The notes under the pieces were generated by a model. The model saw only the letters and a program-made list of their open reading frames with translations, was not told the origin of the DNA and searched no databases. From Ilex aquifolium (lineage: Eukaryota; Streptophyta; Magnoliopsida; Aquifoliales; Aquifoliaceae), in NCBI GenBank assembly GCA_951799425.1, contig OX637399.1, positions 33,639,701-33,703,700 of the forward strand: a stretch of DNA of 64,000 nucleotides, given 5' to 3'. This document shows positions 1 to 11,019 of this stretch, one piece after another; position 1 is the first letter of the stretch; every line of letters starts with the position of its first letter. Position numbers and translations under genes: made by a program.

Positions 1-3000
1 AATTTTAATTTCTTAATTATCAATTTCATCAATTATATCTGTACATTTTCTAATTTGAGTTTTAATTGTCGGACTGTTGATAAACATTTAAATTGATAAC
101 GAAACATACTATGTGTGCCCTTTGATCCTAAAAAATTGTGCAAATTGTCACTTTGGTTCCTTAACTATAAGCTTTTGTTGATTATTCCCAACATTGTTTG
201 ATTTAGTCTAAGAGGTCCAGTTGATTTCTCGTTAGGAATTTTAATTTCCATCGCCCGATTAAAGCATTTAAAGTCAAATAAAAAAAAATTAGTGATACTT
301 TTCTGGAAAATTTTTCTTACATGGTATGTGACTAGGGTAGACACATGCCCTCCTTCAAACTTTTTTTTTTATTATTCTTAATATTACTTACATATATGTA
401 AAAAAAAAATTCAAGAATTTTTAATCATGCTCACCCCATTACTCCCATACTCAAATGACTATCAATTTTTGGGCATGTTTTTGAAATTTCCGAATAAGGT
501 TTTGGAAATATTGAGCCCATTTTGTAGTTTCAAATAAATATTTGAGATTATTTTTGGGCCATTCAAAAATTAGAGTCATTATATATTAATTATATTTTTT
601 GATGATATTGGTAATAAAGTTATCGCTATCAATCAACTCTTATCCCTATGTGTCAAAGGCCAAGTTCCTTTGCTTGTTTTGTCCAAAAACTTTATTTATT
701 CCCATTGGAGAAAGACTCTTTCGCGGCAAGGTTTTAAACATTGGGGCAGGTGCTTTCTTTATCTCGCTCGTCGTTAGTCGTCTAGTGCCTTTCGGTTGGG
801 GTCCGCCCAGGCCCGAGGGTTTGGACCGCTTGGGATATATTTCTAGTATGTGTTAGCCATTTTTCTTCCATTAGACTTTTAAATCCTTTGCTCTTTTTTC
901 TTTCTTTCTTTCGGTTCTCTCTCTCTACTTTATTTGACAGGGGCGAAGAATACCACTCTATCAATAACAAGAAAAAGTCGCAATTTAGTTTCAATTTGAG
1001 CTTGAAAGCAACTTGCTATCTATCAATAGACGAGAACAGATTATTCAATGATTTTAAAATATAAAAACTTATAAATTGTTGTACTTAATTAATCTAATTC
1101 TTTTGGTCCTTTTTGTTGTTTTTTGTTCATATAAATTATGAATACTCATTTTTAACCCTTTTATGTTGAATGAATTTTAAGTGTCAAATATGATATGCAT
1201 AAATATTGATATTTTATCTTTCTTTGGTGAATTTGCTAGAACATGATCTATTAAAGTGTTCACTTTTACTTTGTTTGGTACGATAAGAAAATGGAAGTAT
1301 GAAAAATTAGAGGAAAATATAAAACATCATGTTTGACAAGGAAGGAAAATAAAAATGATGGAAAAGTAGATAAATAAGCAAAAAAAAAAAAAACAATGCT
1401 ACAAAATCTAAATAAAATCCAAAAAGTTGTAACTCAAATGCATATCATCCCTTAAATGAGTGGGTTTCATCAATTTTTTCAGTGGAGCCCATTATTCTCA
1501 CACTCATCCAATGGATGATATGCATTTGTGTTTTAATTTTTGGGTTTCATTTGGGTTATGTAGCATTTTTCAAAAAAAAAAATCAATTTTTCTTACTATC
1601 CATCCCTCTGACCAAACATAAAGGAAAAAATGAATGATTCATCCCTCAAAGGATAAAAAATATATCACTTCTATTTTTTCTTTCATCATGCAAAATAGAG
1701 ATAATTTTCTGACTCCGATCCTGTGCAATCGGCTGATATTTTTCTGGAGGTCCCGATGTGAGTGATGTGACCTTTTCCTGGGTTCTTACTTTCCATGAAA
1801 CTTCTTCTCCCCTATTTGTACGTTTTATATGTACAGGAAGGACGGGGGAAAAAAAAAACTTTGGCTCGGACTTTTCTTCTGGTGATTGGAACTAGGATAA
1901 GACAGTGCGTATTATAGACTTCGGAGGTACAAGAACAAACAAATCAACGCCAACTCATTGACGTTTCAGTTTTGTTTTGATTATCAAGAGGTTTCAATGC
2001 TTGTCTCCTTGTCTTCTTCTTCTTCTTCACATATCAACATCTTTGTGGAAAACGCCAATTGGTCCTATAATTCAATGCATGTTGGATTAGTTGTGCGTTT
2101 TAATGTTATGTTAGATGAATCTAACTTTTAAGTCAATAGTTATATTGAATTAGGTTCAAATAACATTTTGTTATAAAAAATAAATATTGTACGTTTTTAA
2201 TCAATTGATGTGTGTGTCCTACAAATCAGCGTTGTGATAATTTCTTATTGAACGTGAACATTTCAGGACACTGTTACGTGATGCCCGATATACACTAAAT
2301 ATTTTCTCCAAAAATTGAGTGCATCGCATAAGTTTATTGACACGAAATTGATAGTAAGGAACTAAAGTTAGACAATTAAAAGTTGAAGAACCACTTTAAA
2401 ATCAGAGGCGTAATTTAAGAACTAATTGCGATATTTCTCTCCAAAAAAAAAACCCCTATATGGTGCAAACTAAAACTAATCCGCCAATATTTCATTTGGT
2501 TGTTCACCAATACTTTTCAATCATCATTGTAAATTGGGGGAAACTTGGAAAGTATAGTAAATGGATAGATGCAAAAGTAGCTTTCAAAAGGGTTGGAATG
2601 TTTTAAAGTAAAATTTGACATAGTTTTCCAGTTGTTAGATCTACCCAACCCACAACAATCTTAATAATGTGAAATGTGAAGGTATGATGGTTTAACACAT
2701 AGACTTATTGTTTACTTTGTTGAATGGCTAGGACCACAAGACATAATTGGGAGTATTTTGTTTGAACATCTTTTGTCATGCTCTTAGGGTGTTAAACGAA
2801 TCGAGCTTGGGCAAGTTTTGATGTGCTCAGGCTCGGTTTGCAATTTTAAAAGTCTGTTAAAGTTCGGCTCAGATTCATATGCTGCAGTTTAAAATTTTAT
2901 TCAAGTTTGGGTTGTTTAAAAAATGAGTCGTTCGGAGTCAACTTGTCTAAGCTCGTTTATTATTAATGTGAGCTTGAATATGAGTTTAGGCTCAAACTAA

Positions 3001-4300
3001 CGTGAGTCAATGAATCATGAGTATGTTTTTGACAGATAATATATAGCTGGAAGATGTATATAAATTGAATTCCTACGAAAAAAAATACCGAGCTTATATG
3101 ATCCAACCCAGTAGTTCAGGCTTGGCTCATATCAAAACGAGCCTAAATTTTGTTCATGTTTAACTTTGTATAAGAAATTGAATGAATTTAAGAGAGTCAA
3201 AAAATGATCCGAGTCCAAACTAAACCTGAATAGCTCACCACAACCACCAACACACAAGCCCCACATTTTCGGGGATGAATGATAAAAGCCCAAGGTCAAT
3301 TCCAACCCCAATCATCTAACAATGCTTAAATCCGAAGCAGAGTGCAAGGCTAGCCATAGGCCAGAGCCGGCTAGGGCCAATTAGACATAGATAATCTAGT
3401 CTAATGACTAGGTTTGTGCTAGATTATTTAGACCAATCCCAGCCCTTAGGCGGTTTCTTCTATCCCAAGTTGCTAAATTTTCTTTAAATTCTTTTCGTTT
3501 AAGTACTTTTTTTTATAATTTCTACTACACAAAGATAAAAACATATATAAAAAGTACTACTCAAGGACAGGCAGGCCAACTCATGGGCCAATGTTTCAAC
3601 TCAGGATAAAATTGGGCCAAAATTTTCTGACTTTGGCCCATCTGAAAACCAAATCGATTATCATTGGCCCTAAATTTTGTTGGGCTAGACTCTTTGTGCC
3701 AATCCATGGGCAGCCCAAGACCATCCCACCCAGTAATCACCGACTCCCAAACTCTCTTCTTTACCTGCAAATGTTTATCTTTTTCTCATGGATTTCTGCG
3801 CCTGCGGAGCTCTGGTTAATGCAAAGAGCTTCAAAATCACAGACAAATCCATGGTTCTTTCCTAATCCCAACTGGGTGAAGGTATCAACCCTATTCATTA
3901 GTTTCAATGCAGAATTCATGTTAGCTGATTTACACCCAAAAGGCCAGGAGAGAGAGAGAGAGAGAGAGATGGGTTCCCTTCTGTTCCCACAGAGAGGAAT
4001 CATGAACAAAAAAGCTTCAAACTCTCAAACAAATGCATGCTTATTTTCCTAATTCCAACTGGGTTCAGCTCTTCACAGACAAACTTGGGATTTGCGATCC
4101 AGGTCGAAAACCAACTTCCGCCCAATAGTGTATATCAATCCAGTTCAGTTGATTCAATACGGAACACACATCTTCATAATCAAGTGGCTGATTTACACCA
4201 AAAAAGGCCAAAAAAAAAGAAAACTCCAACAAATCTTTTCTGCTTTTGGGTGTCAATCTAGTTCAATTGTTTTCATTACAGAACACAGACGTTCAGAATC
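1..4300. other. AT-rich intergenic spacer, no gene seen
   Basis: No convincing coding exon is visible. The stretch holds poly-A/T runs, a foldback MITE (1394-1571), a degenerate GC-richer repeat of the 'gagctcgggc' kind around 2785-3240 that looks like an old transposon relic, and an AG microsatellite at 3951-3969. Short open frames here have no recognisable motif. The part from about 3711 is the left copy of the segmental duplication that carries the U3 snoRNA genes. Confidence 0.6.
1394..1571. mobile_element. Foldback MITE, same family as the copy at 56451
   Basis: The left arm begins AATGCTACAAAATCTAAAT and the right arm, read on the other strand, begins AATGCTACATAACCC; both arms run on through AAATGCATATCATCC. 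The element is nearly all inverted repeat. The flanks are A-runs, so the target-site duplication cannot be read here. The better-bounded relative at 56451-56630 has a 10-bp duplication, which points to a Mutator-type origin. Confidence 0.65.
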
Positions 4301-4312
4301 AATATACAACTT

Positions 4313-4317
4313 AAAAA
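4313..4317 (-). terminator. Pol III T-run terminator of U3 copy 1
   Basis: Five T residues on the minus strand lie 11 nt beyond the inferred 3' end of the U3 RNA. Plant U3 is made by RNA polymerase III, so a T-run here fits. Confidence 0.6.
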
Positions 4318-4327
4318 GAAGGGTTTG

Positions 4328-4568
4328 GAGTCTGTCAGACAACCGTGTGACCATCCCAGCCTTGACCTGCTGAGAACGATCCTCTACTGCCCTGTTGTCC
4401 CAGAACAAGGGCCAACAGAGCTGTTAATCACGCTCCGATCACACGGTCACATTTCATCCACCAGCACACGGTCACATTTCATCCACCAGACTTGGTTTCC
4501 TTTCTCCTTAGAACACAAGGATTCGGAGGTACGAGCCTATAGAACAGATCCTGTTCAAGTAAGGTCGT
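4328..4568 (-). ncRNA. U3: U3 small nucleolar RNA (C/D type), copy 1, with 25-bp internal duplication
   Basis: Read on the minus strand, the RNA starts ACGACCTTACTTGAACAGG, the conserved plant U3 5' domain (boxes A' and A) that pairs with pre-rRNA and guides 18S processing. Box B is seen as GAGCGTGA (about 4430-4437) and box D as GTCTGA (4335-4340). A USE plus TATA promoter sits upstream and a T5 run lies 11 nt past the 3' end, as expected for Pol III-made plant U3. This copy is longer than the usual ~218 nt because a 25-bp segment (4440-4464) is repeated exactly at 4465-4489, near the C' box. It may be impaired or a pseudogene. The exact 3' end is inferred from box D. Confidence 0.88.
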
Positions 4569-4591
4569 GCCCACTTGTTTCGAAGTCTTGC

Positions 4592-4634
4592 TTTAAGTAT
4601 AGCCTTTAGCCTCCTTATTCTTTCGATGTGGGAT
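4592..4634 (-). promoter_or_regulatory. USE + TATA snRNA-type promoter of U3 copy 1
   Basis: The minus strand carries ATCCCACATCG (4634-4624), an exact match to the plant snRNA upstream sequence element RTCCCACATCG. TATACTTAAA follows at 4601-4592. There are 22 nt between the two, the short spacing of Pol III-type plant snRNA promoters (Pol II-type genes have about 10 nt more). The RNA start at 4568 is 33 nt from the first base of TATA. Confidence 0.88.
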
Positions 4635-5418
4635 AAATGTTATGCTTGAGAAAGCCAGTCTATTTTAGTTTTTCCTTCCCCCCCCCCTTTTTTTGTGGTT
4701 CAGCAGGGTATATTATTTTTAGAGCTGCGAATGAATAAATAATTAACAATGTATCAACTTTCAAGGCCTTCAATTGTTTGCTATCAATATCATGGTAGTT
4801 CATAAACTGAGAAGTATAAAAAAGATCGACACTCCTGTAATCAGGCTAAGAGCCTAACCCATCAAATATCAGAAACGGTGGGAAGGGAATTGCTAAAACA
4901 AATAGAGAAACAACTATAACAAAATTGAAAAAAAAAGGGGTTGTAGCCTTGAAGGAACACAGCAAGACCATCCCACCCAGGAACCACGACTCCAAAACTC
5001 TCTCCTTCACCTCCAAATTTCTATCTTTTTCTCGTTGATTTAGCTTTTTTATAGCAATTGCTTCTCCCTCTTTGAAGGATTGTGTGACTAAGCGCCCCGT
5101 ATCTGCCTGTGTTTTGAAGGATTATGTGACTAATCCATGCTTCTTTTCATTGCTTCTTTCCTAATCCCAACTGGGCGTGCCTATCAATCCAGTTCAGTTG
5201 TTAGGTTGAGGATCTTCTGCATAACTGCAGAGGATTCGGTTGATCAAAATGATGTCGTTCTAACTGCAGAGGAGCCGGAGCTGGACCCGGACCCGTTGTT
5301 TCAATGCAGAGCGCAGATATTCAGAATCTGCAACAAATCCATTGTTTCTCTAATATTCCAACTGGGTTTTGCATCAATCCAGTTTTTGTATAGCTGATTT
5401 AGAAAAAAAAAAGGGAAC

Positions 5419-5423
5419 AAAAA
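5419..5423 (-). terminator. Pol III T-run terminator of U3 copy 2
   Basis: A T5 run on the minus strand, 13 nt past the inferred RNA end, backed up by a T10 run at 5412-5403. Confidence 0.6.
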
Positions 5424-5435
5424 GAGGGGTTTAAG

Positions 5436-5653
5436 GAGTCTGTCAGACAACCGTGTGACCATCCCACCAGAGTGAACTGCTGGGAACGATCCTCTACTGC
5501 ACTGCTAACCCAGAACAAGGGCCAACAGAACTGTTAATCACGCTCTGATCACACGGTCATAATTCATCCTCCAGACTTGGTTTCCTTTCTCCTTAGAACA
5601 CAAGGATTCGGAGGTACGAGCCTATAGAACAGATCCTGTTCAAGTAAGGTCGT
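5436..5653 (-). ncRNA. U3: U3 small nucleolar RNA (C/D type), copy 2
   Basis: The minus strand starts with the same conserved plant U3 5' domain as copy 1, followed by box B (GAGCGTGA), a C-like box and box D (GTCTGA, 5448-5443). The length of about 218 nt is typical of plant U3. USE and TATA promoter elements are upstream and a T5 run (5419-5423), then a T10 run, are downstream. Unlike copy 1 there is no internal duplication, so this is the better candidate for a working gene. The role in early pre-rRNA cleavage in the nucleolus is family knowledge. Confidence 0.93.
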
Positions 5654-5676
5654 GCCCTTTTGCTTCACAGCCTTAC

Positions 5677-5719
5677 TTTAAGTATACACTTTAGCCTTCG
5701 TATTCTTCCGATGTGGGAT
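5677..5719 (-). promoter_or_regulatory. USE + TATA snRNA-type promoter of U3 copy 2
   Basis: ATCCCACATCG at 5719-5709 and TATACTTAAA at 5686-5677 on the minus strand, with 22 nt between them. The TATA element starts 33 bp before the RNA start at 5653. Spacing is identical to copy 1. Confidence 0.9.
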
Positions 5720-5795
5720 TATGTTTAGGCACTTGAAATTGTCTATTCCACAAATTTTTTTCTTCTTTGGTTGCTTTCTGCGGGGTATTATTTTA

Positions 5796-6118
5796 TGGAA
5801 AAATCCCATTTTACGCCCTAAAAGAAACAAAAAAATCTCAATTTACCCCTTGAATGTTTAATTTCTTCACATTGCTCCCTCAAAGAAATAAAAACGTTAC
5901 AATGTGGCTTACCGTCTTATTTTTGTTTGATCTTTCATCTGTTTTGTATCAAATCAACAAATCAAGAATAATAAAATATACAGAGGACCAAATAGAAATA
6001 AGACGATGGATCACATTGTAACGTTTTTTTTTTTTTAAGGAGACAATGTGAAAAAATTAATCATTTAAGGGACAAACTGAATTTTTGTATTTTTCAAGAG
6101 AAAAAAAAGGATTTACCC
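5796..6118. mobile_element. Foldback MITE with 8-bp TTATTTTA duplication
   Basis: TTATTTTA occurs at 5788-5795 and again at 6119-6126, directly flanking a 323-bp segment whose two halves pair along most of their length. For example AACGTTACAATGTGG on the left matches the reverse complement of the right half near 6015. No coding capacity. An 8-bp duplication suggests a hAT or Mutator origin; the ends are too diverged to decide. Confidence 0.7.
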
Positions 6119-6126
6119 TTATTTTA

Positions 6127-9100
6127 GGCTGTGAATGAATAAATCATTAATAACGTATCCGCGTCTTATATAATTTCTTTCAATGGTTTAGTAATGAATT
6201 AATTGAAAGTTATAAATAGTTCAAAAAAAAATTGAAAGGTATAAAAAGGTTTGTAGTCAGGCTATGGCTAGTTGTTTTTAATATAACCCTAATGTTATTT
6301 AGATCAAATTTATTAATTATATTTGATAATTATATCTATTGTTACCATTGGATTTGTAATATATCTATCCAATATCAAAATTTATAACTAATTCCATGAC
6401 AATAATATATTTAAACAGCATATTTGGTAAGTAAAATTCGGTCCTTTTGACTGATAAATATATGTCACCATTATAAAATCTTGTCCTATTCAAAAATAAC
6501 CTCGAATCTTCAAAAAATTTAATAAATTAAATTTGCTAATGAATATAAATCTTTCACCATTCAAAAGGATTTGGAATATCCTCCTATTATTCAAAAATTT
6601 GAGAAGAGTCTAACTCATAAATAGTACTATTGACCATTGATAGTGTTAATAAATTGTTAGATTATTTTGAGTCAACTCATCATGACAAATTTAATGTAAG
6701 ATAGTGTTTGATAATTTTTTTTTTTAATTTTCTATTTTATGTAGCATTTATTTTGCTTTTTCACTTTTTTCCTTTTTCAATTTTGTTCAGTTCTTCTTAA
6801 CTTAATTATTACAGTAGTATGCAGATGCACATATCAACATTTTATTTCTATCTATATACTAAAGTAATTAGATTTATTTGTCTTTAGTTTTTCGCGGCTC
6901 ATACTATTTCCTAACTTTTGATCCAACGATCAAAATTCTTTCTCAAAAATATTTTACTTCCAATAATTTCAAGAGGCCTATCATTTCAGGATTCTAAAGA
7001 GTTATCCTTCTAAATCTCCACCTCTCCATATCTGTACGTTTCTCACTCACTCCCACTCGAAATATATCTCTCCATAATTAAACGTCTGCCTCTCACTCTC
7101 TCTCTCTCTCGTAACTTCTTCCTACCATCGCCATCGCGAGCCCACCGCCAGCCATCGTCATGGCCAACACACCAGGTTTTGCTCACTCTCTCTATATCTA
7201 TGTTCCTCTCCTTATTCGATTTTATTTCTCACTCTCACTCCAACCCAGAAGCCTCCCCATCCAAAAACCCAACCCATTAACTCACCTCCCGAAAACCCAT
7301 TTTTGATCATTTCCCAAGATATTTGGTGTTTATATTTTGTGTTTGGTTTGGATTAATTTATAAATTAAAATGTTTTTGACATGTACTCATTCTGGTGTTG
7401 ATTGAATTTGATGATGATGATTTTTTTTAGTTGGCTGATTTTTTTTATTTTTTTTTTGTGTGTTGATTGAATTTGATGATATGATTGTATTGGGTGGTTG
7501 TATGATTTCCATTCCTGTACTCTGTATATTCAATTTTCTTCCTCTCTCTGATCAGTGCTTTTGATTACAGGTTCCAAAGAGAGGATTGATGCTAATCTAG
7601 AAAACTTTGTATATGATTTTCATAATTACACCTTTTTGTGCCAAGCACTAAGTACTCATTTGGGTGCTGGATTTATTTTCTATATTTTGCTTATTTATGC
7701 TAATGGGCTTTTATTTTTGGTGTCTATTTGACTGATTTGTGCCATTGGGTATTGTTTATTGTTTATTGGTGTTGAAACATTATGCTTTGTAAACTTTTTG
7801 ATTATTGTCTATAGTTTGGGAATGGTTTCTTGCAGGCAATGGTGGATGCTTTTTTGGAGTACATGAAAAGAATAGCTTTGTCGAGTTATCAATCATGCAC
7901 ATATCGATAGTGTGTTGATTCAGCTTGCACAAGTCCCTAGTTGTGTTATCATCCATGGTGTGTATCTAGAAACTCATTGTATTCATATTACTATTCCAAA
8001 ATTGGAAGCATGGTCCGTAAAGCATTTTTGCACCCTTATTTTCAATCAACTTATTTGGAGTTTCCTGCATATAAGAAAACTTTTGTAGGCTTCTTCTTGA
8101 GTATTATTAGTGAACAACCTTCCCACTTTGTCGTTATGTGGTTAGATGATTAATTATATTAGGGGTTTAATTTAGTCATTCTTTTGTTTAGTTTGTGTGT
8201 CACGAGTTTTGTATTTAATGACAAATGCTTAGAGATTTGGTTCAATGAAAAGAACTGAAATCATGAGTCTAGCAATGCAACAAAAATTGGTACACGAACA
8301 TTGGTTTTGTACATCTTTGATTCTTTGTAATGTTAGTTTCTTACTACTTGCTGTTAGGTAGTCTTTATAATTGTTGGATTCTTTTGACAATTTCTTAGGG
8401 GACAATGGTAGTAGCAGTAACATTGTGGCCAAATTGGATTAATATTTGCTTGATAATCTATTGTATGTGTTTTCAATGTGTGCCAGTAGGCTACATGACC
8501 CACTGAAATGGGTGGTTTGTATTGATCAAATCATGTGCTTGATATGCAATCCTTTTTTATGTGATTGTTTAAAAGAATAGTTTTTGAGAATCCGATTTCT
8601 CTTTCAAGATTAAAAGCATTAAAAATTCAATGCATGTATTGTGGGCCTGATTTAAGAATCAAAAAACATAGTCGGATAATATAGCATGAATTTCTTCAAA
8701 ATAGTTGTTGTGTACCCTATTTTATTGGTAACCAATATTGTTTATAATTTTAAAGTTCTTTTTAGTTCATTTCAGGTTGAGATTAAATGCAGAATGAAAT
8801 GGTTTGAAGGTAATGAATGAATGGTTAATGAGTTGTAACTATTCAAATAGTTCATGAATAGGTGTAGAAAATAGGTAACTAGCCCATTTCTCTAATTCTA
8901 TCCTGAACTTCAATTCTGAAAGTTTGTATTGGATGGTCTTTGTAAGCCTATTTCATGAGTTAGAATATGAGTTTATAAAGGTTTTATCTATCTTACGGTA
9001 TTTATTTTGTCACTTGCCTATTGTTTTATAGTGTCATTTATTGTGAACAAAAAATGGCAGACATTTTTTTCTAATTGGCTATCTTTATTTTTGTGTTACG

Positions 9101-9645
9101 CACGGACATTAGTTAGGATATTGACCAGCAGGATGGATGTTGATCCTACTATGCATTGTTAATATGAATAATTCGAGTTTGGATTGGTTGTTCACTTTTT
9201 GGTGATTATGTTTGAAGTGTTAAGTATGAGAAAAACAACATTGAATTGAGAAAAAATGAATTAGTTTGGTTTGGGATCATGAAACTAGTTTAGTTGATTC
9301 GTTATTGAAGTTGATTCATTGATCTTGGGGGAAGAAAAAAAAATCAAGTATGTGGTAAGCTCAAATTTTTGTTTATTGGAAAAGCCTAATGTCCAATTCT
9401 ATTATATGATGTTTTTTAATTTTTTCAAACATCTTTGGGCATCAAAATTGAGAATACATATCTGTGGCACTATTTAATTCACTAATCTACTAATGCTTTT
9501 AAATTAGATGGATTTGTAGAGATGTTTGCTTATCAAGTTTGATTAATTGACAATGGTTTTTTGGATGGTGTGTATGTACAACACGAGACGTGCAAATTTT
9601 GTTGTGAACAGTCCATGGTAATTGTGGTTGATTGTGCTGGTATCA
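6127..9645. other. AT-rich spacer with one weak gene candidate
   Basis: Apart from the possible mini-gene at 7160-7910, no exon with recognisable coding character was found. The 7090-7160 stretch is pyrimidine-rich with a CT microsatellite, like a plant 5' leader. From 7911 to 9645 the sequence is T-rich and reads like intron or 3' flank; nothing else can be supported. Confidence 0.5.
7160..7910 (+). CDS. Possible three-exon mini-gene or truncated gene start, product unknown
   Basis: A CT-rich leader is followed by ATGGCCAACACACCAG then GT (exon 7160-7175). An acceptor at 7569-7570 opens exon 7571-7608, and another at 7834-7835 opens 7836-7910, which ends in TAG. The joined frame is open and gives about 42 aa, beginning MANTPGSKERIDANLENF and continuing with MVDAFLEYMKRIAL. 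I do not recognise it. It could be a short real gene, the 5' end of a duplicated gene that has lost its rest, or chance. The plant-like leader and three fitting splice sites are the only support. Confidence 0.3.
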
Positions 9646-9654
9646 TAGAAAAAA

Positions 9655-11010
9655 GGAAAAATTTCATCTACACCCCCTCTAAATAGGTCTATCTTCAACG
9701 ACACCCCCTGCCTTTTCTGAAATTTCACTGACCTCCCCTGTCAGTGTTGGTCGGCTAACGGACGTGACGAAAATAGACGTTTTACCATTTTACCTATGAA
9801 TTTTATAAAGATTTACATATTCACCAATGGTACAAACAAGGAAAATGATACAAATATCCCCTATGTATAGTTCACATATAACAAATTTATTTTGAATTTT
9901 TTTCTTATATTATGTTTAAGTGTACGGTGCCATCAATTTTTTTTTTCCCTATATTATGTTTAAGTTTACGGTGTCATCGATTTTTTTTTTAATTTTTTTA
10001 AAAAAATTATTTTGAATTTTTTTTCTTATATTATGTTTAAGTGTACGATATCACCGGTTTTTAAAAAAAAAAAATTTCTAAAAAAATTATTTTGAATTTT
10101 TTTCCTTGTATTATGTTTAAGCGTACGGTGTCAACGTTTTTTTTTTTTTTTTTTAAAATTATTTTGAATTTTTTCTTTGTATTATGTTTAAGCGTACGAT
10201 GTCACCAGTTTTTTTTTTAAAAAAAAATTTCTAAAAAAATTATTTTGAATTTTTTTCTTGTATTATGTTTAAGCGTACGGTGTTATCGATTTTTTTTTAA
10301 AAAAATTATTTTGAATTTTTTCCTTATATTAGTTTAAGCGTTTTTTTAATTTTTAAAAAAAAATTATTTTGAATTTTTTCCTTGTATTATGTTTAAGTGT
10401 ACGATGTCACCGGTTTTTTTTTTTTTAAAAAAAATTTCTAAAAAACTTATTTTGAATTTTTTTTCTTGTATTATGTTTAAGCGTACGGTGTTATTTATTT
10501 ATTTTTTAAAATTATTTTGAATTTTTTCCTTGTATTATGTTTAAGCGTACGGTGTTATCGGTTTTTTTTTTAATTTTTTTTAAAAAATTATTTTGCATTT
10601 TTTCCTTATATTATGTTTAAGCATACGATGTCACCGATTTTTTATTTTTATTTTTTTCGGTGTCACCGATTTATAGCACTAGATTTTTTTTTTATGTGGA
10701 TTTTTTATATTATTCTTCACCTATTCATGCTAGGACCAGTGACTTGGATTGAGTTGTTGAGGCATGAGAGAGAGAGAGAAAGGGGGTGAAATAAGGGTTT
10801 CATGGGGAATAAGAAGGATAAAATTGGCATTTCATAAAAAATTTGGTATGACATTAGCACTTTTCTGATTGTTAGTAACGGCTGGTTACGGTAGGGGGTC
10901 TAGGTGAAGAGGACATATAAACTAAAAAGAAGTGCAGTGAAATTTCAGAAAAGACAGAGGGTGTTGTTTAAGATAGACCTATTTAGAGGGGGTGTGGATG
11001 AAATTTTTCC
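9655..11010. mobile_element. Mutator-like non-autonomous element with long TIRs
   Basis: TAGAAAAAA is present at 9646-9654 and 11011-11019, an exact 9-bp duplication flanking the element. Both ends carry terminal inverted repeats of about 75 bp starting GGAAAAATTTCATC and sharing the stretch CCCCCTCTAAATAGG. The interior (about 9890-10640) is a decayed tandem array. There is no transposase frame. A 9-bp duplication and long TIRs fit a Mutator-like family. Confidence 0.85.
9890..10640. repeat. Decayed tandem array, unit about 60-75 bp, inside the MULE
   Basis: About eleven copies of a unit containing TTATTTTGAATTTTTT and ATGTTTAAGCGTACGGTG, separated by T-runs and A-runs of differing length. 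Copies vary by point changes (for example GCGTACG or GTGTACG). The array makes up most of the element's interior. Confidence 0.8.
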
Positions 11011-11019
11011 TAGAAAAAA

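Larger units (their letters stand above)
3711..5740. repeat. Segmental tandem duplication of about 1.1-1.25 kb carrying U3 genes
   Basis: The motif GACCATCCCACCCAG followed by about 75 bp of related sequence occurs at 3719 and again at 4968. The U3 gene body, its promoter and its flanks occur at 4328-4634 and again at 5436-5719. Shorter motifs such as AATCCCAACTGGG and CAATCCAGTTCAGTTG recur between them. The two copies differ by indels, so the unit offset varies from 1085 to 1248 bp. One duplication event explains why both U3 copies share promoter and terminator flanks. Confidence 0.75.

Noticed and set aside
599-856. 85-codon plus-strand frame with GWGPPRPEG
   Set aside because: No homology recognised, no splice or leader context, and surrounded by decayed AT-rich repeats.
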